Assembly (NCBI GenBank): GCA_002709225.1
Contig: PAQH01000139.1
Span: 1 to 41,153 of the forward strand
Origin: Planctomycetaceae bacterium
GTDB lineage: Bacteria; Planctomycetota; Planctomycetia; Pirellulales; Pirellulaceae
Direction of reading: 5' to 3'
DNA length: 41,153 nt
The translations under genes and the position numbers were made by a program. The notes below the pieces were generated by a model, which saw nothing but the letters and a program-made list of their open reading frames with translations, was not told where the DNA came from and searched no databases. This document shows positions 1 to 7,489 of the stretch, in pieces (within the stretch, counting starts at the first letter, position 1; every line of letters starts with the position of its first letter).

Positions 1-1837
1 CGCCACCTGGCATGATCGGGTAGACGGTGGCGCTGCTGGGAAACACCAGGCCTTGGCTCGGTGCCACGCTCGCGTAGTACGTCTGGCGGGACCAACTGAC
101 AGCGACTCCGGCTCTCTGGTCGACATGGGTCAAACTGCGGACACGTGAGCGCACCCCAAAACCATCTGAAAAAATGGCGTACAACAATAGCGTGCTCGTC
201 ACCAGCACGGCGCCGAGGGGCACCGTAACAAGCAGCAAGTGAAGCCGCTTCGTCCGCCGCAACAACCAGTAATTGACAGGTCCGATCACAATCACAAACA
301 ACGAAATAATCACCAGAAACGTCGTCACGGGGGGCAGGCCGACGCCAGGAATCAGCCAATTCCAATATTCCGCTGTTACCCCCGCACCGTGACGTCCCAT
401 CCAGGTCAAACGCTGCGTTGCAAATGCGCCGACTCCGGCGCCTCGACTGCGAGGACTGAGGGTATGAAATAGCCACCACCAGGATTCTGGAGTGCCTGGA
501 AAGCCTTCAGGATTCGCCAACGCCACCACGCGTCCCAAGCTGAGATCACGATAGACGAACATGGCAGCCGCTCTGCGTTCCTCCAAAGATCGACGATCAG
601 CGAACGGGTCAGGCGGGATTTGTGTCATGTCCAGCACCGGTTTGGAGCTGGACCTCCGCCGCGATGTCGGTGGACGTGGAATAGGTCGCACGACTCCGTA
701 TTGGAATTCAACAGCACTATTCATCGTCCGGTTCGCTAGCCGAAACGGGGAATCCGCCCGACTGAAGTCCTCGCGCAAAGGGACCCGCCAGCCACGAAAC
801 GCCGGCTCCTCGGCCTCGTCAGGAACTAACGTCGATAAACCGAGCAAACGCTCCAGCGATGCCAGCCTTGCAAGTGGCTTCCCTGCTGTGCCGGTTTCGT
901 AAACGCACAACGCGGGTCCGGTCGCCACCCAAGTGCGGAGCGCACGCCAACGAACCGGGTCCTGTTCAACCAACATCCGCAGGTCAGGAAATGAAACAAA
1001 AACCAGGTCATATGCGGAATATCCAATCCACCGTTCGGGCAAATCAACCGGATGAAGTACTTCCAGACCCCCATGTTGCTCGACTGTACGTAGCAAGACC
1101 GCATCGGTTGTGGGCTGCAGAAACGCGCTGGCGTACTTTGCACCCCATCTATTATTGTAGTAACCGTTTGCCGTACCCCAGCGGTGTCCCAAGATACTCT
1201 TCATCAGATTGCGGAAATCAGGCAGAGAACGTCGCTGAAGCTGGTCCGCAGGCCAGGTTTGGAGCCACGTGTTACGACGACTCCCATCCGGGGTATCCGA
1301 GTCAACAATCAGTACCCGGGGAAGCGAGAGATTTCCACTGAGCCTCCCTCCCCATCGCCCGTTACCGATATAACGCAGTGACTCGTGTTCACGGCCGTCT
1401 TCACTGACGCGCACACTCGGTGGATAGCCAGATCCAGCTGGAACGTGGATCGTTTCAACCGTTCCAGGACTTCCGGCGGGGAGCACCACGGTCTGGCGGA
1501 CTGTGAGCACACGGGAATCTGAGGTTCCGGGTTTCCCGTAACTCAGAGCAAATGCCAGCCTGCGTTCCGTATTGAATGGGTTAACACGCGGAGTGACGTG
1601 AACACGAATCCGTTGGTACCCTCCAGTAACCATCCCTCGATAATCCAAGCGGACTACGAAGTCAGAACGAGTTTTCTTGGGGTTCTGGGGCAAGGATAGC
1701 TGCCACGCGGCGCCCGCATCCAATCGAGCTGCCACGCTCAAGAACAAGCCAATCACGACCGGCAGCCAAACGGTCACAAGACTCTCATTTTTCGATCGTG
1801 GCAACATCACGCCAGTACACATCAGTGGAGAAACCAT
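1..1837 (-). CDS. Large membrane-anchored protein, C-terminus off the window
   Basis: An uninterrupted minus-strand frame runs from about 1837 to the left edge (about 612 residues, no stop seen), so the gene is partial. In-frame ATGs lie at 1837, 1822 and 1807; none has a clear ribosome site, and 1837 is given as the longest. The N-terminus (MLPRSKNESLVTVWLPVVIG...) looks like a signal peptide or anchor. A beta-rich region follows, then a Rossmann-like stretch (PRVLIVDSDTPDG, later YDLVFVSFPDLRML and LRTWVATGPALCVY) that recalls the GATase-like domains of large planctomycete membrane proteins. Two membrane segments follow, near nucleotides 150-300 (FLVIISLFVIVIGPVNYWLL and LLLVTVPLGAVLVTSTLLYA). 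The gene lies 38 bp after the small membrane gene upstream and is probably cotranscribed with it. Function is unknown; the GATase-like reading is an inference from pattern. Confidence 0.75.
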   Translation of the reverse strand, partial: MVSPLMCTGVMLPRSKNESLVTVWLPVVIGLFLSVAARLDAGAAWQLSLPQNPKKTRSDFVVRLDYRGMVTGGYQRIRVHVTPRVNPFNTERRLAFALSYGKPGTSDSRVLTVRQTVVLPAGSPGTVETIHVPAGSGYPPSVRVSEDGREHESLRYIGNGRWGGRLSGNLSLPRVLIVDSDTPDGSRRNTWLQTWPADQLQRRSLPDFRNLMKSILGHRWGTANGYYNNRWGAKYASAFLQPTTDAVLLRTVEQHGGLEVLHPVDLPERWIGYSAYDLVFVSFPDLRMLVEQDPVRWRALRTWVATGPALCVYETGTAGKPLARLASLERLLGLSTLVPDEAEEPAFRGWRVPLREDFSRADSPFRLANRTMNSAVEFQYGVVRPIPRPPTSRRRSSSKPVLDMTQIPPDPFADRRSLEERRAAAMFVYRDLSLGRVVALANPEGFPGTPESWWWLFHTLSPRSRGAGVGAFATQRLTWMGRHGAGVTAEYWNWLIPGVGLPPVTTFLVIISLFVIVIGPVNYWLLRRTKRLHLLLVTVPLGAVLVTSTLLLYAIFSDGFGVRSRVRSLTHVDQRAGVAVSWSRQTYYASVAPSQGLVFPSSATVYPIMPGG

Positions 1838-1875
1838 ATGTCCCGGAAGCTCAAAAAGGAAACAGGCAGGCGGGT

Positions 1876-2166
1876 CTAGCCCGGGCCCATCGGACCAACC
1901 GATCCGTCAGGTGGGGTCGTCTCTGGGAACGCAGCCGCTTGTGGATGCTCGACTCCTTGGCGGCGGCGGCGAGACTCGGTAAACGGCCAGATCAGCAGGA
2001 ACAGCAGCGCGTGCACTAGAAAAGTCACTACGACGCTGCCGAGCGCCACCGAAGCGCCGATCGCCCACGGCTTCCCGTCGACGGCCAGCTTGGCGATCAG
2101 TGCGCAGACGGCCAGGACCGTCATTATCAAAAACATCCGTCCCAGGGAAAAACGTGGAAGCAACAT
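1876..2166 (-). CDS. Small two-helix membrane protein, unknown function
   Basis: A 96-residue protein starting MLLPRFSLGRMFLIMTVLAV. A short arginine-containing head precedes a hydrophobic helix (residues ~11-28), and a second long hydrophobic stretch follows (about 38-65, SVALGSVVVTFLVHALLFLL). A charged tail ends in a proline-rich segment. The RFSL...L(I)MTVLA opening is typical of many short planctomycete membrane proteins of unknown role. The frame stays open to 2241, but the ATG at 2166 places the hydrophobic helix at the usual distance from the start. It is the first gene of a probable two-gene minus operon with the large membrane protein downstream. No function can be assigned. Confidence 0.6.
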   Translation of the reverse strand: MLLPRFSLGRMFLIMTVLAVCALIAKLAVDGKPWAIGASVALGSVVVTFLVHALLFLLIWPFTESRRRRQGVEHPQAAAFPETTPPDGSVGPMGPG

Positions 2167-2314
2167 AAATCTGATTCTCGCATTCCAAGACAAGATTGCA
2201 AGCAGCAACGAACCGCGGTCGAGAATACGCAACCTGGACAATTCCCAGGTTGCCCAACGATTACATACCAGGCTGCTCCAATTTGTTACCCGGAACAGGG
2301 CACTTCACGAGCAG

Positions 2315-3280
2315 ATGGTACGTATTACAGATGGTACATTGACCACCGATAGGCCATCTGGCCTCTACTTATGCCACGAGACTTATGCCACAAGGCTGCC
2401 ACAAGGCGTGAAGAACTTCTCCAGGAGAGCAAACACCTTGGATCCCTACACAGAGCAGCAACTCGTACGGAATCAAGACAGCCGCAACACCTGGCAGCGG
2501 TATGCGGAACATCGTCAGCATGTCATGGAACTCCTCTGTGAAAACTCGAAAGACGACTACCGGTCGATCTGCATATGGGGTGCTGGAAACGCGAACGATC
2601 TCGACTTGAACCGGCTGCTTGAAGTTTTCTCCGAGGTTCACCTTGTCGACTTGGATCAAGAAGCGCTACTGTTTGCCGTTGAGCAACAGTCCTTGCGCAC
2701 AACACCCACCGTGATTCTGCATGGCGGGGTCGATCTGTTGGGTATCACCGAATTCACCTCCAATGCCGTTGCGGAACAACGAAATCCCGCCGCTATCGAT
2801 CGCCTACTGCGACACTTCCGAACACCGCCTGCGCCACCGTGCGAACGTTGTGACGTGGTCGCCTCGGTATGCCTGCTCAGCCAGTTGATCGAAGCCATCG
2901 CCACTCTGGTCGGCCCAAGCCACCCACGTCTTCCAGAGTTGGTCACCGCGGTTCGTTGCCACCATTGGCAGGGGTTACTGCAAGCCACGCGTCCGGGTGG
3001 CCGTGCGTTTTTAATCACAGAAATCCTTTCCTCCGACACCTTTCCCACACTGACTACTATCCCCAATCCCAGCCTCAGGAACGCCCTGGCGCAACAAATC
3101 AACATGCGCAACTTCTATACTGGGTTGAACCCAGCCATCTTGGAATCACTTGCCGAGCGCGAACCGGCCATCGGTCGGCTTTGCAATGGGATAGTCGCAC
3201 ACCCACCTTGGCGATGGAATTTTGGACCCCGCACCTACGCCGTAACTGCCTACGAGGCCCGAACCCTCAGTTCTGACTGA
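2315..3280 (+). CDS. SAM-dependent methyltransferase-like protein
   Basis: About 321 residues from the ATG at 2315. The frame is open further upstream, to a TTG at 2090, but that would overlap the opposite-strand membrane gene. The central segment SICIWGAGNANDLDL followed by VFSEVHLVDLDQEAL matches motif I (glycine-rich SAM loop) and the acidic residue after strand 2 of class I methyltransferases. A later stretch, CDVVASVCLLSQLIEAI, fits the motif II/III region, and LQATRPGGRAFLITEIL fits the usual post-III strand. No signal peptide is seen, so it is presumably cytosolic. The substrate is unknown. The start is uncertain because no ribosome site is visible and a non-ATG start between 2170 and 2315 is possible. 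Confidence 0.6.
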   Translation: MVRITDGTLTTDRPSGLYLCHETYATRLPQGVKNFSRRANTLDPYTEQQLVRNQDSRNTWQRYAEHRQHVMELLCENSKDDYRSICIWGAGNANDLDLNRLLEVFSEVHLVDLDQEALLFAVEQQSLRTTPTVILHGGVDLLGITEFTSNAVAEQRNPAAIDRLLRHFRTPPAPPCERCDVVASVCLLSQLIEAIATLVGPSHPRLPELVTAVRCHHWQGLLQATRPGGRAFLITEILSSDTFPTLTTIPNPSLRNALAQQINMRNFYTGLNPAILESLAEREPAIGRLCNGIVAHPPWRWNFGPRTYAVTAYEARTLSSD

Positions 3281-3345
3281 AGTAGCACCATCAACCTCGG
3301 TTGAAACAACGGCTATTTACCGACATGATGAAGTCTCCATTCTTT

Positions 3346-3353
3346 GAGGAGAA
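3346..3353 (+). promoter_or_regulatory. Ribosome binding site deciding the DUF1080 gene start
   Basis: GAGGAGAA ends 5 bases before the ATG at 3359. It favours that ATG over the in-frame TTG at 3344, which overlaps the site itself. Confidence 0.65.
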
Positions 3354-3358
3354 TCTCA

Positions 3359-4504
3359 ATGCTACCGCGAATCCATCATCCGCTCTTCTGCGTACTGTTC
3401 TGTGTACTCGTACCCGCCGCGGCAAAATCCGCAACTGGATTTCGCCAACAGATTTTCAACGGCAAGAACCTCGCTGGCTGGCACGCCATGGGTTGCGAAA
3501 CTGGAGTGGAAGAAAACAAGCTCATTCTACGCGCTGGGGATGGCACGGTTCGTACCGACCACCGCTACAGCAATTTTGTCCTGGAGCTGAAATGGCGCCC
3601 GCTGCGTAAAGAATCATGGGACTCGGGTATCTATGTTCGCTGCCAACTGCCTGACGCTGGTCAACCTTGGCCCAAACGTTACCAAATCAATCTCTTGGAA
3701 GGGCACGAGGGAAATCTCGTGGGAATACCTGCTGCGCAAAGCAAAGGACTCGTAAAACCAGGCACATGGAACCAGTTTCGGCTGACACTCATCGGCAAGC
3801 AGGCAACGCTGGAAATTAACGGTCAACGGGCCTGGCAGGTCGACTCCATCGAAGCGTCTACCGGCTACATTGCGCTACAATCCGAAGTAGCCGGTGGTGG
3901 CCAGTTCGAGTTCAAGGATATTTACGTGACGGAGCTGGACCATCAAACGATGTTCAATGGTCAGGATCTCAGCGGTTGGCAAGGGGCCGGACAGGACGCG
4001 AAACAATGCTGGCAGGTCGACGATGGCTTGCTCGTCTGCACCGGAGATAAAGGCCCCTGGTTGCGTAGCGACAAACAGTTCAAGGACTTTAATCTGCGGT
4101 TTTCTTACCGGCTGCGAGACGGGGGGAATTCAGGCGTTTACGTTCGCGTTCCAGAAGATGGCAATCACCATGGTCGCGACGCTGGGGTCGAAGTACAGAT
4201 CCTGGATGACCGTGCCGAACGTTACCGTGAACTCAAACCGTGGCAGTACTGTGGCAGCGTCTACAAGATTGCCGCGAGCAAACAAAAAACAGGCCGCGCT
4301 GCGGGCACCTGGAACACCATGGAAATCAACTGCGTTGGCTACCACTACCAGGTCCGGCACAATGGAATCCTGATCGTAAACGCAACGCTAGAGGCATTCC
4401 CGGAATTAGCGGAACGGCGTCTCCAGGGATTTCTGGGATTCCAGAACCACAGCGAGGAGGTCTGGTTTCGCGACGTGCGCGTCGGCCTGCCAGTGGCACC
4501 TTGA
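3359..4504 (+). CDS. Secreted protein with two tandem DUF1080 (3-keto-disaccharide hydrolase) domains
   Basis: A 381-residue protein. Residues 1-24 form a signal peptide (MLPRIHHPLFCVLFCVLVPAAAKS), so it acts outside the cytoplasm. Two concanavalin-like DUF1080 units follow. Unit one starts at IFNGKNLAGWHAMG and contains the WDSGIYVRCQLP block. Unit two starts at MFNGQDLSGWQGAG and contains GNSGVYVRVPEDG. FNGxxLxGW and SGxYVR are the family signatures. Members are assigned to carbohydrate turnover, and several are reported as 3-keto-glycoside hydrolases; the family is greatly expanded in Planctomycetes. Single-domain members are near 200-250 residues, so this is a duplication. The start follows a GAGGAG site. 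The stop codon sits in the loop of a 9-bp inverted repeat. The substrate cannot be read from the sequence. Confidence 0.88.
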   Translation: MLPRIHHPLFCVLFCVLVPAAAKSATGFRQQIFNGKNLAGWHAMGCETGVEENKLILRAGDGTVRTDHRYSNFVLELKWRPLRKESWDSGIYVRCQLPDAGQPWPKRYQINLLEGHEGNLVGIPAAQSKGLVKPGTWNQFRLTLIGKQATLEINGQRAWQVDSIEASTGYIALQSEVAGGGQFEFKDIYVTELDHQTMFNGQDLSGWQGAGQDAKQCWQVDDGLLVCTGDKGPWLRSDKQFKDFNLRFSYRLRDGGNSGVYVRVPEDGNHHGRDAGVEVQILDDRAERYRELKPWQYCGSVYKIAASKQKTGRAAGTWNTMEINCVGYHYQVRHNGILIVNATLEAFPELAERRLQGFLGFQNHSEEVWFRDVRVGLPVAP

Positions 4505-4515
4505 TGGCCACTGGC
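4489..4515 (+). terminator. Hairpin around the stop codon of the DUF1080 gene
   Basis: A perfect 9-bp inverted repeat (GCCAGTGGC and GCCACTGGC) with a 9-base loop that contains the TGA stop at 4502-4504. There is no T-run after it, so it may be a processing or weak termination structure rather than a canonical terminator. Confidence 0.35.
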
Positions 4516-4793
4516 CGCCGCACCGTCGATCGCAGAAGTACCAAGACCTCGCATCTTACTGACGGTCTGCTTCCATCGTGCAGCCCGTTGGCGCGGGGTG
4601 CACGATCTGCCATTATGCTGGTTGGCCTAGGTGCCGCAATGGGTAGTACCGCGCGAGTCAGGGCTGTCCTCCCGGACCAACTCAGGTGACTTGTGTCCGA
4701 CCCGTCGACTCATCACTGGCGTACTATCGCAAGGAAGTACAGTATTGGAACCGTAGGGAAACACCAAAACAATCGTCCGCCGCCGAGCACTCC

Positions 4794-5627
4794 ATGAAGA
4801 GACGGAAACGCCTGTCGCAGTTCCCCATCCTTCCCACTCTGATGACATTGGGTAACGGGTTTTGTGGTCTCTTGTGTATTACGTTGCTCACGCGAAGTGA
4901 GTGGCTGATAGACGAAGTCTGGCAAGAGAAGTTGGGGGATGCCCGCGTTGTTTCACTTGCGGGGATGTTGCTGTTTGTCGCGATGCTTTTTGACCTGCTC
5001 GACGGCCAAGTCGCGCGCTTGACCAAACAGACAAGCGATTTTGGTGCTCAGCTTGACAGCCTTTGCGATGTTGTCAGTTTTGGCGTCGCGCCAGTCTATC
5101 TTTTAATGGCCTGCACGACGGCTTTCCACTCGCGTCTGCTGTGGGGTATCGGTGCTCTCTTCGCGGCATGCGCAGCGCTTCGTCTGGCACGCTATAACGT
5201 CGAACAAGGTGACGAGCACGAATCTGGCTTCACAGGCCTTCCCTCGCCCGCCGCGGCGGGCACAGTCGCGTCATTTGCCATCGTCAGACCCCTGCTCAAC
5301 CGGTTTGACGAAATGCAACCCACCGACATGCCGGCACGACTCGGTGCCCTGGTTGCCGAGGTCAGCCCAATCCTGCTACCTGTGATGATGTTCGTCATGG
5401 CTTTACTGATGGTGTCCCGTATTCCCTACCCCCACATTTTTGACGAGTTTTTCCGGGGCAACCGCAATCTGGGCCAGTTTGTTCAGCTCCTATTCGCCTT
5501 GATCGCCATTTTCACCATCCATGAACTCGCGTTACCGCTCATCTTTACGGCTTTTGCGTTAACGCCACCCGCGCAGCGGACATGGTCAGGTATCACGCGT
5601 CGCTGGCACACCACTTTTGCCCGCTAA
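4794..5627 (+). CDS. pssA: CDP-diacylglycerol--serine O-phosphatidyltransferase (phosphatidylserine synthase)
   Basis: A 277-residue membrane enzyme of the CDP-alcohol phosphatidyltransferase family. It transfers phosphatidyl from CDP-diacylglycerol to L-serine, the first step towards phosphatidylethanolamine. The family signature DGx2ARx8Gx3Dx3D is complete: D70-G71, A74-R75, G84, D88 and D92, holding the metal ions at the membrane interface. The basic N-terminus (MKRRKRLSQFPILPTLMTLGNGFCG) is the typical opening of the subclass II synthases, and several hydrophobic helices follow. The ATG at 4794 is chosen because the extra upstream 36 codons are non-homologous in character and MKRRKR fits the family; no ribosome site is visible. 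No phosphatidylserine decarboxylase gene lies next to it in this window. Confidence 0.85.
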   Translation: MKRRKRLSQFPILPTLMTLGNGFCGLLCITLLTRSEWLIDEVWQEKLGDARVVSLAGMLLFVAMLFDLLDGQVARLTKQTSDFGAQLDSLCDVVSFGVAPVYLLMACTTAFHSRLLWGIGALFAACAALRLARYNVEQGDEHESGFTGLPSPAAAGTVASFAIVRPLLNRFDEMQPTDMPARLGALVAEVSPILLPVMMFVMALLMVSRIPYPHIFDEFFRGNRNLGQFVQLLFALIAIFTIHELALPLIFTAFALTPPAQRTWSGITRRWHTTFAR

Positions 5628-5968
5628 TCATCACGGGCACTGCGGGTACTCACAACTGCCACTTGCATACCACCACCAGTGCCCAGATTGGCAACCGCCG
5701 ACGCCCAAGCTCGCACTTATTCTGTAGCCAAAGCTGGGCACAACTATTGGCACAACATGCCTGTCGTGGCAAGTTCTTGCGGGAACACCGGCGCCTTGCT
5801 GAATTGCGGATTAGGCAAGGTATGCAGGGTTGCCTTTGCCCCCTGAGATCCGCGCGGTGCGTGCACCTCGGTTTTTCGTAGCTTGTTGAGGCCCGCCGGG
5901 TCGCCCGTTATCCTGATGCAGAACACCACTCGCCGCACACGGCGGCGATTCTCTTCCTTTGATCCGAA
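5628..5968 (+). other. Intergenic region, 341 bp
   Basis: No credible gene. A short CGCCG/CGGCG hairpin lies around 5932-5947, shortly before the SMP-30 gene. No promoter with convincing hexamers was seen. Confidence 0.4.
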
Positions 5969-7060
5969 ATGAATAAGGAACATCCCGTGACCCTTTACCG
6001 TTTTCCGTCATGGCAGTCTCTGGTGGTATTGGCATTCTTGGCAAGCAGTTCCTGGCGGATGCCAGCACAAGCCGCCGATCCGATCGTGCCGGCCGGAGCA
6101 AAACTAGAAAAACTGTTTGACGGCATCGTATTAACCGAAGGCGTCGCCGTCGCACCTAATGGAATGGTCTATTTCAGCGACATTACATTCTCACACCAAG
6201 CCAAAGATGAAAAAGGCGCGATTCAGGCTGGCCATATCTGGATGTTCAACCCGCAAACCAGGCAAACCAGGATTTTCCGTTCACCGAGCGGCATGTCCAA
6301 TGGAATTAAGTTCGATGCGAACGGCGATATGATCATCTGTGAAGGGGCCGACTACGGTGGGCAGCGTGTAATTCGAACCGATATGAAAACGGGGATGAGT
6401 TACATCATTGCAGGTATGTATGAAGGACGTCCCTTTAACTCACCCAACGACGTCACGATTGATACCAAAGGGCGGATGTACTTCAGTGACCCGCGTTACC
6501 TGGGCCATGAAGCGATCGAACAACCCGTGATGGGTGTCTACCGAATCGATACAGATGGATCGATTCATCGCATCATCACCGACGCAGGCAAACCCAATGG
6601 CGTCTGTGTGTCACCCGACCAAAAAACGCTCTACGTTGTCAGCAATGAAAACGGCGCTACCGCACTTGAGCGGTTAGGAAACAATGACCCCGACAATCCA
6701 GCTACAGTGGCGACGCCCCTGAAAAAGGGACACATGGCTTTGATGGCCTACGATCTCCACGCGGATGGCTCAGCGACGTTTCGCAAGACACTCGTCGACT
6801 ACTACCCGGAAGATGGTCCCGATGGTCTGGTCTGCGATAAGAATGGCAACCTGTACGTCGCTGTACGGGCGGCAAACCGCCCTGGAATTGTCGTCTATTC
6901 GCCCGCGGGAAAAGAGCTCGCATACATTAGAACCGAAATCCCCACGAACGTTGGCTTTGGGCGTGGTGCAGAAAGCAAAACGCTCTATATCACCGCCGGA
7001 AAAAGTCTCTTTCGGATCAAACTGAACACCGAAGGCTACCAACTGCCTGCGAACAAGTAA
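5969..7060 (+). CDS. Secreted SMP-30/gluconolactonase-family beta-propeller protein
   Basis: A 363-residue protein with an N-terminal signal peptide ending near AQAADP (residue ~36), so it is extracytoplasmic. The six-bladed SMP-30/gluconolactonase/LRE fold is recognised by EGVAVAPNGMVYFSD, PFNSPNDVTIDTKGRMYFSD, KPNGVCVSPDQKTLYV and DGLVCDKNGNLYVAV. The Glu, Asn and Asp in these blocks correspond to the divalent-metal ligands of the family. Members hydrolyse lactones or phosphotriesters; the substrate here is unknown. The ATG at 5969 has no ribosome site. An in-frame GTG at 5987 lies 6 bases after AAGGAA (5975-5980), so the true start may be GTG, giving a six-residue shorter protein. It stands alone, with no obvious operon partner. 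Confidence 0.85.
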   Translation: MNKEHPVTLYRFPSWQSLVVLAFLASSSWRMPAQAADPIVPAGAKLEKLFDGIVLTEGVAVAPNGMVYFSDITFSHQAKDEKGAIQAGHIWMFNPQTRQTRIFRSPSGMSNGIKFDANGDMIICEGADYGGQRVIRTDMKTGMSYIIAGMYEGRPFNSPNDVTIDTKGRMYFSDPRYLGHEAIEQPVMGVYRIDTDGSIHRIITDAGKPNGVCVSPDQKTLYVVSNENGATALERLGNNDPDNPATVATPLKKGHMALMAYDLHADGSATFRKTLVDYYPEDGPDGLVCDKNGNLYVAVRAANRPGIVVYSPAGKELAYIRTEIPTNVGFGRGAESKTLYITAGKSLFRIKLNTEGYQLPANK

Positions 7061-7243
7061 TACGATCCCCCGGCGGGCGCGGGCGGAAAATCGACAACAG
7101 TCTAGTTTCTCTGCGCCCCGACCCACGCCCTCGGGCCACATTATGCCGAGTCCCACCCGGTCGCAGTCATAAGCTATCCAGGGAGTTCCCTTCCGCTGTT
7201 ACTGCGATGTTTCGTCACACTTACCGCAGGGCTGAAAATTTCG

Positions 7244-7489
7244 ATGGCAACTCGTAATGCACGACTGGGAATGGGCCTGTTTGTGGTCTACCTGGTTCTC
7301 TATGGAACCTACGTATTCCTGAACGCATTCTCAGCCCAGACGATGGAAGCAACTCCATTTGCTGGTATCAACCTGGCGATTCTGTTCGGGTTTGGACTCA
7401 TTATCGCAGCGTTGGTGCTCTCTTTGGTCTATGGTGCCATATGCACCGCGGGTGACTCCACCAGCCAGGAAAAGGAGGCCGACCTGTGA
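7244..7489 (+). CDS. DUF485 small membrane protein, symporter partner
   Basis: An 81-residue protein with two hydrophobic helices (about 9-28 and 42-66) joined by a short loop and a charged tail. It matches the DUF485 (YjcH-like) family, whose genes usually sit just upstream of acetate/solute:sodium symporters. The stop overlaps the symporter start in a GTGA junction, so the two are translationally coupled and almost certainly work together in the cytoplasmic membrane. DUF485 has no firm biochemical role; an accessory subunit is the usual inference. Start at ATG 7244, with only a weak AGGG upstream. Confidence 0.8.
   Translation: MATRNARLGMGLFVVYLVLYGTYVFLNAFSAQTMEATPFAGINLAILFGFGLIIAALVLSLVYGAICTAGDSTSQEKEADL
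7471..7478 (+). promoter_or_regulatory. Strong Shine-Dalgarno for the GTG-started symporter
   Basis: AAAGGAGG lies inside the end of the DUF485 gene, 7 bases before the GTG at 7486. It fixes a GTG start and shows that canonical ribosome sites are used here at some genes. Confidence 0.75.
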
